DNA of 64,000 bases from Occultella glacieicola (GCF_004353825.1 NZ_SMNA01000010.1:62001-126000); one strand, 5' to 3'. Shown: positions 10,245 to 20,230, counted from the first letter of the stretch. Numbers and translations: made by a program. Notes: generated by a model not told the origin, from the sequence alone.

Positions 10245-11633
10245 TTGGCCAAGGAGCCGTCCCGTCTCGATGCCGTCGTCAACCTCGCCAAGCGCCGGGG
10301 GTTCGTGTTCCCGTCCGGCGAGATCTACGGCGGTACCCGCTCCGCCTGGGACTACGGACCGCTCGGCGTCGAGCTGAAGGAGAACATCAAGCGGCAGTGG
10401 TGGCAGAACATGGTCCGCGGCCGCGACGATGTCGTCGGCCTGGACTCCATGGTGATCCTGCCCAAGCAGGTGTGGGTCGCCTCCGGCCACGTCGGGGTGT
10501 TCACCGACCCGCTCACCGAGTGCACCTCCTGCCACCGCCGGTTCCGCGCGGACCACCTCGAGGAGGAGTACGAGGAGAAGAAGGGCCGCGCCCCCGAGAA
10601 CGGCCTGGCGGACATCGCCTGCCCGAACTGCGGCACCCGCGGCCAGTGGACCGAGCCACGCGACTTCAACATGATGCTCAAGACCTACCTCGGCCCCGTC
10701 GAGGAGGAGTCCGGCCTGCACTACCTGCGCCCGGAGACCGCCCAGGGCATCTTCGTGAACTTCGCGACCGTGATGGGCGCCGCGCGCAAGAAGCCGCCGT
10801 TCGGCATCGGCCAGATCGGCAAGTCCTTCCGCAACGAGATCACCCCCGGGAACTTCATCTTCCGCACCCGTGAGTTCGAGCAGATGGAGATGGAGTTCTT
10901 CGTCGCCCCCGGGACCGACGAGGAATGGCACCAGTACTGGATCGACGCGCGCACCGACTGGTACACCGACCTGGGCATCGCACGGGACAACCTGCGCCAC
11001 TTCGAGCACCCCAAGGAGAAGCTCTCCCACTACTCCAAGCGGACCGTCGACATCGAGTACCGGTTCGGGTTCCAGGGCAGCGAGTGGGGCGAGCTCGAGG
11101 GCATCGCGAACCGCACCGACTTCGACCTGACCACCCACACCGAGCACTCGGGCCAGGACCTGTCCTACTTCGACCAGACCACCGGCGAACGTTGGGTGCC
11201 CTACGTGATCGAGCCCGCGGCCGGCCTGACCCGCTCGCTGATGGCGTTCCTGGTCGAGTCCTACCACGAGGACGAGGCGCCGAACGCGAAGGGCGGCGTC
11301 GACAAGCGCACCGTGCTCCGGCTGGACCCGCGGCTGGCCCCGGTCAAGGCCGCGGTGCTGCCGCTGTCCCGCAACGAGCAGCTCTCCCCGGTCGCCAAGG
11401 ACCTCGCCGCGGAGCTGCGCAAGAACTGGAACGTCGACTTCGACGACGCCGGCGCGATCGGTCGCCGCTACCGCCGCCAGGACGAGGTCGGCACCCCGTT
11501 CTGCATCACGGTGGACTTCGACACCGCGGACGACCAGGCCGTGACCATCCGCGAACGGGACTCCATGACCCAGGAGCGGGTCGCGCTCGACCAGGTCTCC
11601 GGTTACCTCGCGGCACGCCTGATCGGCGCCTGA
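10245..11633 (+). CDS. glyS: glycine--tRNA ligase (dimeric type)
   Basis: This 462-residue class II synthetase charges tRNA-Gly. It has the bacterial/eukaryal alpha2 organisation: N-terminal [14 protein letters not shown], a zinc-binding insertion CTSC...CPNC (about residues 90-130), motif 2 around [11 protein letters not shown] and an anticodon-binding C-terminal domain. The start is TTG 10245, ten bases after AGGAG (10231-10235). Downstream YibE/F follows after 13 bases on the same strand, and the divergent neighbour is the zinc operon. Confidence 0.95.
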   Translation: MAKEPSRLDAVVNLAKRRGFVFPSGEIYGGTRSAWDYGPLGVELKENIKRQWWQNMVRGRDDVVGLDSMVILPKQVWVASGHVGVFTDPLTECTSCHRRFRADHLEEEYEEKKGRAPENGLADIACPNCGTRGQWTEPRDFNMMLKTYLGPVEEESGLHYLRPETAQGIFVNFATVMGAARKKPPFGIGQIGKSFRNEITPGNFIFRTREFEQMEMEFFVAPGTDEEWHQYWIDARTDWYTDLGIARDNLRHFEHPKEKLSHYSKRTVDIEYRFGFQGSEWGELEGIANRTDFDLTTHTEHSGQDLSYFDQTTGERWVPYVIEPAAGLTRSLMAFLVESYHEDEAPNAKGGVDKRTVLRLDPRLAPVKAAVLPLSRNEQLSPVAKDLAAELRKNWNVDFDDAGAIGRRYRRQDEVGTPFCITVDFDTADDQAVTIRERDSMTQERVALDQVSGYLAARLIGA

Positions 11634-11646
11634 GCGCACGGGCCCG

Positions 11647-12987
11647 ATGAGTCACCAGCACACCGAGCTCGACCCCGAGCGTGACCTCGGCGTCAGCGGT
11701 GCTCGTCGGGCCCGCCGCATCCTCGCGGCCTGCGTCCTGCCGCTGCTGATCGCCACGATCATCGGCCTGATCGCGCTGTGGCCGCGCGGCGACACCCCGA
11801 TCGGCTCGCTCGAGAACCCGGTCGAGGGCCCGAACTTCACCACCGCCACCGTGGTGGAGGTGACCGGCGTCCTCGGCGAGGAGGTACGCGCGGAACTGCA
11901 CGACGGCACCGGTCGCATCGTCCCGGTCCAGGTCCCGCCGGAGATCGTGGAGGCAGGCATCGAGGTCGGCGCGCAGATGCGGATCTTCTTCACCGCCAGC
12001 GCGCTCGGTTCCGGCAGCCCGTACGTCTTCGTCGACTTCGTGCGTGACGTGCCCCTGATCATCCTGGGTGTCCTGTACGCCCTCGTGGTGCTCGCGGTCG
12101 CCCGGCTGCGAGGGTTCATGGCGATCGTCGGGCTGCTCGCGAGCCTGGCCGTGGTCGGCGTCTTCCTGATCCCGGCGCTGATGGCCGGCGGCCCGCCGCT
12201 GCTCGTGACGCTCGTCGGCGCCAGCGCGATGATGTTCTTCGCCGTCTACCTCGCGCATGGCATCTCGATCCGGACCACGACGGCGCTGCTCGGCACCTTC
12301 CTCGGCCTCGCCGCCACCACCGCGCTGGCCGCGTGGGCCACCGGTGCGGCGAGTCTGACCGGCGCCAACTCCGACTCCTCGCTGGTATTGAACTCGGTGC
12401 TGCCCGGGGTAAATCTGCGCGACATCCTGCTCTGCGGCATCGTGATCGCCGGGCTCGGCGCCCTCAACGACGTCACCATCACGCAGGCCTCGGCCGTCTG
12501 GGAGCTGCGTGCCGCCTCCCCGGACGCCCCGCTTCGCCAGGTGTTCGCCCGGGCGATGCGGATCGGCCGCGACCACATCGCCTCCACCGTCTACACGCTG
12601 GCGTTCGCCTACGTCGGCACGGCGCTGCCGGTGCTGATGATCGTGATGCTCTATGACCGCTCCCTCGGCAGCACGCTCACGGCCGGTGAGATCGCCGAGG
12701 AGGTGGTGCGGACCCTGGTCTCCTCGATCGGTCTGGTTCTGGCCATCCCGGCGACGACGGCGATCGCGACGCTTCTGGTGCGGTCGTCGCGGGCGCGCGA
12801 CCGGTTCGCCGTCCTCGCGACCTCCGACGGCGATGGTGCGGTCCGTACGGAGCCCGCCGACGGCGATGGTGGGGTCCGTGAACAACTCGCCGACGGCCGT
12901 GGCGCCCACCGGGCCCCGGGTGCTCACCGTGCCGACGGCCCCGGTGCCGCCGAGAACCGTGCCGGGCCGGACGCCGTCGACCGGTAG
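11647..12987 (+). CDS. YibE/F-family membrane protein
   Basis: The 446-residue protein has one N-terminal membrane helix (residues 25-45), an exported beta-rich domain of about 80 residues, then seven or so hydrophobic segments from residue 130 to 385. The motifs GLGALNDVTITQASAVWELR and GRDHIASTVYTLAFAYVG mark the YibE/F family, whose biochemical function is unknown. The last 65 residues are a low-complexity tail repeating DGDG and ADG units. It starts 13 bases after glyS and is probably co-transcribed. Confidence 0.85.
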   Translation: MSHQHTELDPERDLGVSGARRARRILAACVLPLLIATIIGLIALWPRGDTPIGSLENPVEGPNFTTATVVEVTGVLGEEVRAELHDGTGRIVPVQVPPEIVEAGIEVGAQMRIFFTASALGSGSPYVFVDFVRDVPLIILGVLYALVVLAVARLRGFMAIVGLLASLAVVGVFLIPALMAGGPPLLVTLVGASAMMFFAVYLAHGISIRTTTALLGTFLGLAATTALAAWATGAASLTGANSDSSLVLNSVLPGVNLRDILLCGIVIAGLGALNDVTITQASAVWELRAASPDAPLRQVFARAMRIGRDHIASTVYTLAFAYVGTALPVLMIVMLYDRSLGSTLTAGEIAEEVVRTLVSSIGLVLAIPATTAIATLLVRSSRARDRFAVLATSDGDGAVRTEPADGDGGVREQLADGRGAHRAPGAHRADGPGAAENRAGPDAVDR

Positions 12988-13095
12988 TTCTGGACGCCAG
13001 CACGCCGCCCGCGCGGCGACGTAGGCCTGCGCGCCCGAAGCAGGACGTCCTGTCGGACTGCCTCGGGCGGGACGGACTGCCCCGGCGGGAATCGC

Positions 13096-13138
13096 ATCGT
13101 CAAACCGGTTGACCGACGATCGTCAAACCGGTTAGCCT
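13096..13138 (+). promoter_or_regulatory. promoter and twin operators of the LacI/sugar operon
   Basis: ATCGTCAAACCGGTT occurs twice, at 13096-13110 and 13119-13133, exactly 23 bp apart. Each contains the palindrome AACCGGTT. TTGACC (13109-13114) and TAGCCT (13133-13138) form a -35/-10 pair with an 18-base spacer, so the first copy overlaps the -35 and the second runs to the -10. This is the expected layout for self-repression by the adjacent LacI protein. Confidence 0.65.
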
Positions 13139-13177
13139 GAGGCCCTCAGAGCGGAACTCAGTGTCGAGGAGCTTGAT

Positions 13178-14203
13178 GTGGCGAAGCCGACGATCGGTGA
13201 CGTCGCCCGCGTGGCGGGCGTCACCCGGGCGACGGTCTCGCACGCCTACAGCGGCAAGCGACCGATCTCGGCGCCGACGAAGGAGCGCGTGTTCGAGGCG
13301 GCCGAGTCCCTCGGCTGGGTACCCAGCCACAGTGCCCGCGCGCTCGCGACCAGGCGCGCGAACGCCGTCGGGATGGTGATCGCCCGCGACCCGGGCGTGA
13401 TCGCCTCGGACTCCTTCTTCCCGGCGTTCATCGCCGGGCTCGAGTCGGGGCTCGCCGATGCCGAGGTGGCTCTGTTGCTGCAGGTGGCGGCGTCGCGGTC
13501 CGCGGAGGAGCGGGCCTACCGGTCGATGGCGCACGGCAAGGCGGACGGCGTGATCGTCGTGGACCTGCGCCGCTCGGACTGGCGGGTCCCGTTCCTGGCC
13601 GACCTCGGATCGACGGCGGTGCTCCTGGGCGCCTACGAGCAGGAGAGCCCGTTCTCCTGCGTCCGCAGCGACGACGCGGTCCAGGTCCGCCAACTGATCG
13701 ACCACCTGCGTGGACTCGGCCACGAACGGATCGCGCTCGTGTCCGGTCCTCTCGACTACGTGCACTCGCACGCCCGGGCCCGCGCCTACGTCGCGGAGGT
13801 GGGCTCGGAGGAGTTGCTGCGGGAGGGCGACTTCGGGGCGGCCAGCGGCCGTGACCTCACCGCGGACCTGCTCGACCTGGCGGACCGACCCACCGCGGTG
13901 CTCTACGCCAACGACACGATGGCGATCGCCGGCCTTTCCCTGGCACGCAGCCGCGAGTTCAGGGTCCCCGACGACGTGGCCCTCGCGGGCTTCGACGACG
14001 ATCACCTCTCCGCGCACCTGTCCCCGGCCCTGACCTCCGTCGCGACCGACCCGTTCCGGCGTGGTCGGATCACGGCAGAGGTACTCCTGGCCGACATCGA
14101 CGGCGCCACCCCACGGTCCGTCGAGCTCGACTGCAACGAACTGCGACTGCGCGCCAGCACAGCCGCGCCAGCACCAACAATCGCTCAAGGAGGAGACCGA
14201 TGA
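13178..14203 (+). CDS. LacI-family transcriptional regulator
   Basis: The 341-residue repressor has an N-terminal helix-turn-helix (IGDVARVAGVTRATVSHAYS) with the LacI hinge, then a periplasmic-binding-protein-like effector domain. GTG 13178 follows GAGGA (13166-13170) by seven bases. Its stop overlaps the binding-protein start (ATGA), so it is the first gene of the sugar operon and probably controls it through the twin AACCGGTT operators just upstream. The effector is likely a mono- or oligosaccharide imported by the operon; it cannot be named from the sequence. Confidence 0.9.
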   Translation: MAKPTIGDVARVAGVTRATVSHAYSGKRPISAPTKERVFEAAESLGWVPSHSARALATRRANAVGMVIARDPGVIASDSFFPAFIAGLESGLADAEVALLLQVAASRSAEERAYRSMAHGKADGVIVVDLRRSDWRVPFLADLGSTAVLLGAYEQESPFSCVRSDDAVQVRQLIDHLRGLGHERIALVSGPLDYVHSHARARAYVAEVGSEELLREGDFGAASGRDLTADLLDLADRPTAVLYANDTMAIAGLSLARSREFRVPDDVALAGFDDDHLSAHLSPALTSVATDPFRRGRITAEVLLADIDGATPRSVELDCNELRLRASTAAPAPTIAQGGDR

Positions 14204-15483
14204 AGAAGACCACACGTACGCTCGCGGTGATCGGGGCCGTGGCCCTGCTCGCCGCCGGATGCTCCGGAGGTGACGGAGGTGACGGCGGCAACGGCGGCGA
14301 CGCCGGCGGCACCGGGCCGATCGACATCTGGCTCTCGAACAACGAGGCCGAGCTCGCCTGGGGCAACGCCGTCGTGGAGGCCTGGAACGCCGAGCACCCG
14401 GACGAGCAGGTGACCGCTCAGGAGATCCCGGCAGGGGCGTCCTCCGAGGAGGCGATCACCGCGGCGATCACGGCCGGCACCGCGCCATGCCTGGTCTACA
14501 ACATCGCCAACGCCGCCGTCTCCGGCTGGGTCCGCCAGGGTGGCCTGGTCAACCTGTCCGAGTTCGAGGACGGGGACTCCTACATCACCGACCGCGGTGG
14601 CGAGAACGTCACCAGCTACCAGACCGACGGGGCTTTCTACCAGCTCCCGTGGAAGTCCAACCCGGTGATGGTCATGTACAACAAGACCGTCTTCGCGGCC
14701 GCCGGGCTCGACCCCGAGAACCCCGGGATGGCTACGTTCGACGAGTTCCTCGACGGCTCCCGGCAGATCGTCTCCTCCGGCGCGGCACAGAGCGCCATCT
14801 GGCCCTCACCGACGAGCGAGTTCTACCAGCCCTGGTTCGACTTCTACCCGCTCTACCTCGCCGAGACCGGCGGCACGATGCTCGTCGAGGACGGCGCGGC
14901 CACCTTCAACTCCGACGAGGGTCGGACGGTCGCGGAGTTCTGGGCGACCATGTACTCCGAGGGGCTCTCGCCGCAGGAGGCGTCCACGGACGACGCGATG
15001 TCCGCGGGCACTACCGCGATGCAGCTCGCCGGGCCGTGGGCGATCGCCTCGTACGCCGAGAGTGTCGACGTCGGGTTCATGCCGGTGCCGTCCTCCAGCG
15101 GGGCGGAGGACGTGTTCACGTTCGCCGACTCCAAGAACATCTCGATGTTCACGGCATGCGAGAACCAGGCCACCGCCTGGGAGTTCCTGAAGTTCTCCAC
15201 GAGCGAGGACAGCGACGGCCAGCTCCTGGAGAACACCGGGCAGATGCCGATCCGCACGGACCTGGCCACCACGTTCGGCGACTACTTCGCGGCCAACCCG
15301 ATCTACGAGTCTTTCGCCAGCCAGACCGAACGCGTCGCCGACGTGCCGAGCATCGACAACTCGGTCGAGGTATGGCAGGTGTTCCGGGACGAGTACTCCT
15401 CGGCGGTGATCTTCGGCAGCGAGTCCGTCGATGACTTCCTCACCAACGCCGAGACCGAGATCAACGGCCTCGTCGGCGGCTGA
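14200..15483 (+). CDS. sugar ABC transporter substrate-binding lipoprotein
   Basis: The 427-residue CUT1-type binding protein has a lipobox LLAAGC (Cys about residue 24), a Gly/Asp-rich linker and then IDIWLSNNEAELAW, the usual first strand of extracellular solute-binding family 1. AAGGAGG lies ten bases before ATG 14200, a strong ribosome site fitting the high copy number such proteins need. It feeds the two permeases that follow. The ligand is unknown; the linked GH130 gene hints at a manno-oligosaccharide. No ATPase gene is nearby, so a shared MsiK-type ATPase is likely. Confidence 0.9.
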   Translation: MKKTTRTLAVIGAVALLAAGCSGGDGGDGGNGGDAGGTGPIDIWLSNNEAELAWGNAVVEAWNAEHPDEQVTAQEIPAGASSEEAITAAITAGTAPCLVYNIANAAVSGWVRQGGLVNLSEFEDGDSYITDRGGENVTSYQTDGAFYQLPWKSNPVMVMYNKTVFAAAGLDPENPGMATFDEFLDGSRQIVSSGAAQSAIWPSPTSEFYQPWFDFYPLYLAETGGTMLVEDGAATFNSDEGRTVAEFWATMYSEGLSPQEASTDDAMSAGTTAMQLAGPWAIASYAESVDVGFMPVPSSSGAEDVFTFADSKNISMFTACENQATAWEFLKFSTSEDSDGQLLENTGQMPIRTDLATTFGDYFAANPIYESFASQTERVADVPSIDNSVEVWQVFRDEYSSAVIFGSESVDDFLTNAETEINGLVGG

Positions 15484-15484
15484 C

Positions 15485-16390
15485 GTGACCACGACGACCC
15501 GGCTGCGCACCCCACGCCGTCCGTGGTGGGGTGCGCAGCCGATCGGCACCCTGTTCGCGCTGCCGTACCTGGTGTTCGTCGTGGTGGTGTTCGTCTACCC
15601 GTTGTTCTTCGCGGTCTACATCGCGTTCCACGACTACATCTTCACGGCGCCGGGGGTCTCGGTGCCCACCCCGTTCGTGGGGTTCGACAACTTCGTCGAC
15701 GTCCTCACCGACTCGGCGGTCCTCGAGGCGTTCCGGAACACCGGCGTGTTCCTGGTCATCTTCGTACCGCTCACCGTGGTGCTCTCCCTGGTGCTCGCCA
15801 CGGCCCTGAACGCGGGGATCCGGTTCGTCTCGGCCTACCGGGTCGCGTTCTACGTGCCGTACCTGACCGCGAGCGTGTCCCTGGTGGGCGTCTGGATGCT
15901 GTTGTTCTCCCAGAACGGGCTCATCAACACGGTCCTCGGGCCGCTCGCGCCCGACCCGTCCTGGCTCGTGAACTCGGGGCTGGCGATGCCCACGATCGCC
16001 CTGTACGTCACCTGGAAGCAGCTGGGCTTCTACATCCTGCTCTACCTCGCTGCCCTGCAGAACATCCCCAAGGAGCTGTACGAGTCCGCCGCCACCGACG
16101 GCGCCACCATGCGCCAGCGGTTCCTGAACGTGACCGTGCCCGGCGTCCGGACCACCACCACCCTGGTGCTGATCCTGGCGATCATCCTCGGCGCGAACCT
16201 GTTCACCGAGCCCTACCTGCTCACCAACGGCGGCGGGCCCGACGGCGCGAGCACCACGCCGGTGCTGCTCATCTACCAGAAGGGCATCCAGCAGCAGAAC
16301 CCGGACACCGCGTCCGCGATCGGGATGCTCCTCGTGGTCGCCGTCGGGCTGCTGTCCCTGGCCGCCAGCCGCCTGAACCGGGAGACGTGA
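15485..16390 (+). CDS. sugar ABC transporter permease 1 (MalF-type)
   Basis: A 301-residue membrane protein with six hydrophobic segments and the EAA loop ESAATDGATMRQRFLNVTVP, which docks the ATPase. It belongs to the CUT1 carbohydrate family. GTG 15485 lies one base after the preceding stop; the in-frame codons before it overlap the binding protein and are not family-like. It pairs with the permease at 16392. Confidence 0.9.
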   Translation: MTTTTRLRTPRRPWWGAQPIGTLFALPYLVFVVVVFVYPLFFAVYIAFHDYIFTAPGVSVPTPFVGFDNFVDVLTDSAVLEAFRNTGVFLVIFVPLTVVLSLVLATALNAGIRFVSAYRVAFYVPYLTASVSLVGVWMLLFSQNGLINTVLGPLAPDPSWLVNSGLAMPTIALYVTWKQLGFYILLYLAALQNIPKELYESAATDGATMRQRFLNVTVPGVRTTTTLVLILAIILGANLFTEPYLLTNGGGPDGASTTPVLLIYQKGIQQQNPDTASAIGMLLVVAVGLLSLAASRLNRET

Positions 16391-16391
16391 C

Positions 16392-17231
16392 ATGAGGACG
16401 AAGCGCAGAACCATCGGTTGGTGGCGCTACCTGCTGCTCACCCTGGCCGCACTGGCGTTCGCGTTCCCGTTCTACTTCATGGTGGTCGGTGCGTTCCAGG
16501 TGAGCCCCACGAACTCGCCGGCCTCGCTGGTGCCGACGGCCGGCTGGACCACCCAGAACTTCTCGGCCATCAACAGCCGGCTCGACCTGGTCGGCTCGCT
16601 GCTCAACTCGCTGATCTTCACGACCGGTGTGCTGCTCGGCACGGTCGTGTTCGGGCTGCTCGCCGGGTACGCCTTGGCCCGCCTGGACTTCCGGGGCAAG
16701 TCGGCCACCTGGGTGCTCATGCTGCTCATCCAGATGGTGCCGTTCCAGCTCCTGATGATCCCGCTGTACGTCCAGGTGACCCGCACCTACGGCCTCGGGG
16801 ACAGCTACCTCGGGATGATCCTGCCGTTCGCGATCAACACCACGGCCGTGTTCATCTTCACCCAGTTCTTCCGCGCCCTCCCGCAGGAGGTCTTCGAGGC
16901 CGCCCGGATCGACGGCGCGAGCGAACTGCGGATCCTGCGGTCGGTCGCAGTCCCGCTCGTGCGGCCGGCCCTGGTCACCGTGCTCCTGGTGACGTTCATC
17001 GGCCCGTGGAACGAGTTCCTGTGGCCGTTCCTGATCACCAAGGACGTCACCATGCAGCCGCTGGCCGTCTCGCTGGCGAACTACATCAGCAACGTGGCCC
17101 AGTCCACCGCGAACGCGAACGGGGCGATCCTCGCCGGCGCCGCCACCCTGGCGTTCCCGGTGGTCATCCTGTTCTGCATCTTCCAGCGCTACTTCACCGC
17201 GTCCGAGATCGGCTCCGCCGTCAAGGGCTGA
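16392..17231 (+). CDS. sugar ABC transporter permease 2 (MalG-type)
   Basis: A 279-residue membrane protein with six hydrophobic segments and the EAA motif EAARIDGASELRILRSVAVP. The C-terminus NGAILAGAATLAFPVVILF leads to QRYFTASEIGSAVKG, the usual ending of CUT1 permeases. ATG 16392 lies one base after the permease 1 stop with GGAG at 16381-16384. It forms the heterodimeric channel with permease 1. Confidence 0.9.
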   Translation: MRTKRRTIGWWRYLLLTLAALAFAFPFYFMVVGAFQVSPTNSPASLVPTAGWTTQNFSAINSRLDLVGSLLNSLIFTTGVLLGTVVFGLLAGYALARLDFRGKSATWVLMLLIQMVPFQLLMIPLYVQVTRTYGLGDSYLGMILPFAINTTAVFIFTQFFRALPQEVFEAARIDGASELRILRSVAVPLVRPALVTVLLVTFIGPWNEFLWPFLITKDVTMQPLAVSLANYISNVAQSTANANGAILAGAATLAFPVVILFCIFQRYFTASEIGSAVKG

Positions 17232-17240
17232 GAGGAATCC

Positions 17241-18233
17241 ATGTTCACCGAGGCCGCCTTCCCGTTGGGCCCGTTCGTGCCCTACGACGGCAACCCGATC
17301 CTGCGCCCGAAGGGCGACAGCTGGGAATCGTCCAACCTGTACAACCCCGCCGCCCTCGTGGACGGTGACGAGGTGCTGCTGCTCTACCGGGCGCACGCCG
17401 AGGACATCGTCTCCCATATCGGCCTGGCCCGAAGTTCCGACGGGTACACGTTCGAACGCGAGGACGCGCCGATCTTCTCCCCGGAGGAGGACTACGAGCG
17501 GTTCGGTGCCGAGGACCCACGGATCGTCCTGATCGAGGGCACCTACTACCTGACCTACACCGGGTGGGACCGCCGCAGCGCGCAACTGTGCCTGGCCACC
17601 TCGACCGACCTGCGCACCTGGCGCAGGCACGGCCCGATCTTCGACGACTTCGACACGTTCGCGACCGTCGACCCGCGCGGGCACAACTGGTCCAAGGCCG
17701 GAGTCATCGTCCCGATGAAGATGCAGGGCAGGTGGTGGATGTACTTCGGCGAGGGGGCGATCTACTGGGCCACCAGCGACGACCTGATCCACTGGACGCC
17801 CGGCACGCCCGACACCGAACCGATGTACGCCCCCACGCCCGGCTCCTTCGACGCCGACCTCGTCGAGATCGGCACCTCCCCGGTGCTGTCGGCGAACGGG
17901 CTGCTCGTGTTCCTCACGAACGGGGCGACCCGCACCGTGCACTCCGACGGCCGGGTGGACGTGGACTACCGCTGCGGCCAGATCGCCATCGACCCGGACG
18001 ACCCGACCACCGTCATCGCCCGGATGCAGGTGCCGTGGCTGCGCCCGCAGACGTTCGAGGACCGGCACGGCCTGGTCTCCAACGTCACGTTCGTCGAGGG
18101 CCTGGTCTCCTTCCACGGCAAGTGGTTCGCCTACTACGGGCAGTCCGACACCACGCTCGCCGTCGCCGTGCACGACCCCGCCCAGCCCTGGGGTGCGCAG
18201 CTGCGCACCGCCCTCGAACCCAAGGAGCAGTGA
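17241..18233 (+). CDS. glycoside hydrolase family 130 protein (mannoside phosphorylase type)
   Basis: The 330-residue protein has the five-bladed propeller hallmarks of GH130: N-P-I-L-R-P near residue 20, SSNLYNPAALV, an E-D-P-R motif at residues 91-94 that carries the family's catalytic acid, and YLTYTGWD. GH130 enzymes phosphorolyse or hydrolyse beta-mannosides. It has no signal peptide, so it should act in the cytoplasm on what the transporter brings in. Phosphorylase versus hydrolase cannot be decided here: the phosphate-binding Arg/His set must be checked by alignment. ATG 17241 follows GAGAGG by six bases. Confidence 0.85.
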   Translation: MFTEAAFPLGPFVPYDGNPILRPKGDSWESSNLYNPAALVDGDEVLLLYRAHAEDIVSHIGLARSSDGYTFEREDAPIFSPEEDYERFGAEDPRIVLIEGTYYLTYTGWDRRSAQLCLATSTDLRTWRRHGPIFDDFDTFATVDPRGHNWSKAGVIVPMKMQGRWWMYFGEGAIYWATSDDLIHWTPGTPDTEPMYAPTPGSFDADLVEIGTSPVLSANGLLVFLTNGATRTVHSDGRVDVDYRCGQIAIDPDDPTTVIARMQVPWLRPQTFEDRHGLVSNVTFVEGLVSFHGKWFAYYGQSDTTLAVAVHDPAQPWGAQLRTALEPKEQ

Positions 18234-20230
18234 TGCTGACCTCCCGCCGTACCTTCCTGGCCACGCTCGCCGCAGCGGGCGCCGCCGGTGCCGTCGGCGC
18301 CGACGCCGCGGCCGCCGTCGCCCGGCCTTCCGGCGGACCCACCCGCTTGACCAACCTCGACCACCTGCGGTTCCTGCTCGACGAGGTGCCGCTCACGCCG
18401 TCGACGGCGCACACCACCTTCCGTATCGACGCGGAGCCGGTCGCGTTGGCGCCCTGGACGTACGCGGACGCCGACGGCGGATCGTTCCGTCGGGTGGGCG
18501 GCGGGACCTTCGATCCGGCCACCGGCTACTACGGCCAGGGTGCGTTCAACGCCGACGACATCGCCCGGGCCGCCGTCGTGTTCCTGCGCGACTGGCAGGC
18601 CTCGGGGGACACCCGCAGCCGCACCCACGCCTACGAGAACCTGCGGGCCCTGGCCTACCTGCAGACCGTCGACGGGGCCAACGCCGGCCGGGTGGTCCTC
18701 TGGCAGCAGTTCGACGGCACCCTGAACCCGAGCGCGGAACCGGTCGAGCTGCCCGACCCCTCGGACTCCGCGGAGTCCTACTGGCTGGCCCGCACGGTCT
18801 GGGCCTTCGGCGAGGGGTACGCCGGGTTCGCGGGTGAGGACCTCGAGTTCGCCGCGTTCCTGCGCGACCGATTGCACCTGGCACTGGACGCCCTCGAGGA
18901 GGAGTCGCTGTCCCGGTACGGCGAGTTCGTCACGAGCGACGGCGTGGACCTGCCGGCCTGGCTCATCAACGGTGGCGCCGACGCCACCGCCGAGGCCGTG
19001 CTCGGTCTGGTCGCGGCGCACGCGAGCGGGCCCGACGACCGGGTCGGCGCCGCCCTCGAACGCTACGCCGAGGGCATCGCGGCCATGGGCACCGAGAGGG
19101 CGCAGTGGCCGTTCGGGGCGGTCCTGCCCTGGACCGGGTCCCTGGGGTTCTGGCACGCCTGGGGTGGCGCCGCGCCCGAGGCCCTCGCGCTCGCCGGCGA
19201 CGCACTGGGCCGCGACGACCTCCTCGAGGTCGCGCTCGCGGACGCCGGCACGTTCACCCCGCTGGTGCTCTCCAGCGGCGGACCCAACAACGCCTGGGCG
19301 CCGCTACCGGCCGAGGCCCAGATCGCCTACGGCGCGCACGGGCGGGTCGCTGCTGCCCTGGCCACGGCCGACGCCGGCGGTGGACCCGGGCTCCGGGAGC
19401 TCGCCGGCCTGGCGGCCGGCTGGTTCTTCGGCGCGAACACCGCCGGCACCGTCGTCTACGACCCGGCCACCGGCGTCACGTTCGACGGCGTCGAGACGGA
19501 CGGGCGGATCAACCGCAATTCCGGTGCGGAATCGACCATCCACGGCCAGTTGACCATGCTCGCCCTGGACGCCCACCCGGACGTGGCCACGCTCGCTCGC
19601 TCGATCACGTCCCTGCGTGCGTACTCCGGAGTCACTGCGCTCGACGCCGAGACCGCCAGGTTCAGCTCCGGGTGCACCGTGGTGACGCCGAGCGGTGGGG
19701 CCTGGATGGGCGAGGGAAACCTCTCCGGTGGCGCCTACCTGCAGGTACCGGCAGGGGAGTGGGTCGAGTTCGACCTCGACGCCGAGGACGAGACGTTCGT
19801 CTACCCGATCGTGTGGCGCCACGAGGCCGCGGCCGGTGCCGCCCGATGGAGCATCGTCGGTGGGCCGGACCTGGGCCTCACCTCCAACGGCGGCACCGGC
19901 GCGGCCGGCCTGACCGAGGTGCCCGGCAGCCTCGTCCCGCAGGCGCTCGACGAGCCGGTCCCGGCCGGGGCCGTCACCGTCCGCTGCGAGAGCGACGGCG
20001 ACCTACGGCTCGACGCGCTGCTGCTGCGCCCGCACGTGGCCGCCGCGCACTACGACACGACCGGCGCCGACGTGGTGCTGTATGTGAACGCCGGCGACCG
20101 GGTCACCCTGAGTCCTGCGCTCGCCGGCGGCACGGCCCGCGCGTACACGAGCACGGGCAAGCAGCGCGGCCAGATGCGCGCCGGCCGCAAGGTTCGCGTG
20201 GTCGAGGGCGGCTTCACGATCAGCCGCTGA
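18233..20230 (+). CDS. Tat-exported protein of unknown function, possible alpha/alpha-barrel glycosidase
   Basis: The 665-residue protein begins MLTSRRTFLATLAAAGAAG, a twin-arginine signal peptide, so it is exported folded. Residues 45-470 are helical with repeated aromatic-Gly patterns (YYGQGAFNADDIARAA, GWFFGANTAGTVVYDP, and RNSGAESTIHGQLTML with a conserved-looking Glu). This resembles six-hairpin glycosidase folds, although I cannot assign a family. Residues 480-665 look like beta-sandwich modules that could bind carbohydrate. Its ATG overlaps the GH130 stop (TGATG), making it the last gene of the sugar operon, where it may release the oligosaccharide outside the cell. Confidence 0.7.
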   Translation: MLTSRRTFLATLAAAGAAGAVGADAAAAVARPSGGPTRLTNLDHLRFLLDEVPLTPSTAHTTFRIDAEPVALAPWTYADADGGSFRRVGGGTFDPATGYYGQGAFNADDIARAAVVFLRDWQASGDTRSRTHAYENLRALAYLQTVDGANAGRVVLWQQFDGTLNPSAEPVELPDPSDSAESYWLARTVWAFGEGYAGFAGEDLEFAAFLRDRLHLALDALEEESLSRYGEFVTSDGVDLPAWLINGGADATAEAVLGLVAAHASGPDDRVGAALERYAEGIAAMGTERAQWPFGAVLPWTGSLGFWHAWGGAAPEALALAGDALGRDDLLEVALADAGTFTPLVLSSGGPNNAWAPLPAEAQIAYGAHGRVAAALATADAGGGPGLRELAGLAAGWFFGANTAGTVVYDPATGVTFDGVETDGRINRNSGAESTIHGQLTMLALDAHPDVATLARSITSLRAYSGVTALDAETARFSSGCTVVTPSGGAWMGEGNLSGGAYLQVPAGEWVEFDLDAEDETFVYPIVWRHEAAAGAARWSIVGGPDLGLTSNGGTGAAGLTEVPGSLVPQALDEPVPAGAVTVRCESDGDLRLDALLLRPHVAAAHYDTTGADVVLYVNAGDRVTLSPALAGGTARAYTSTGKQRGQMRAGRKVRVVEGGFTISR

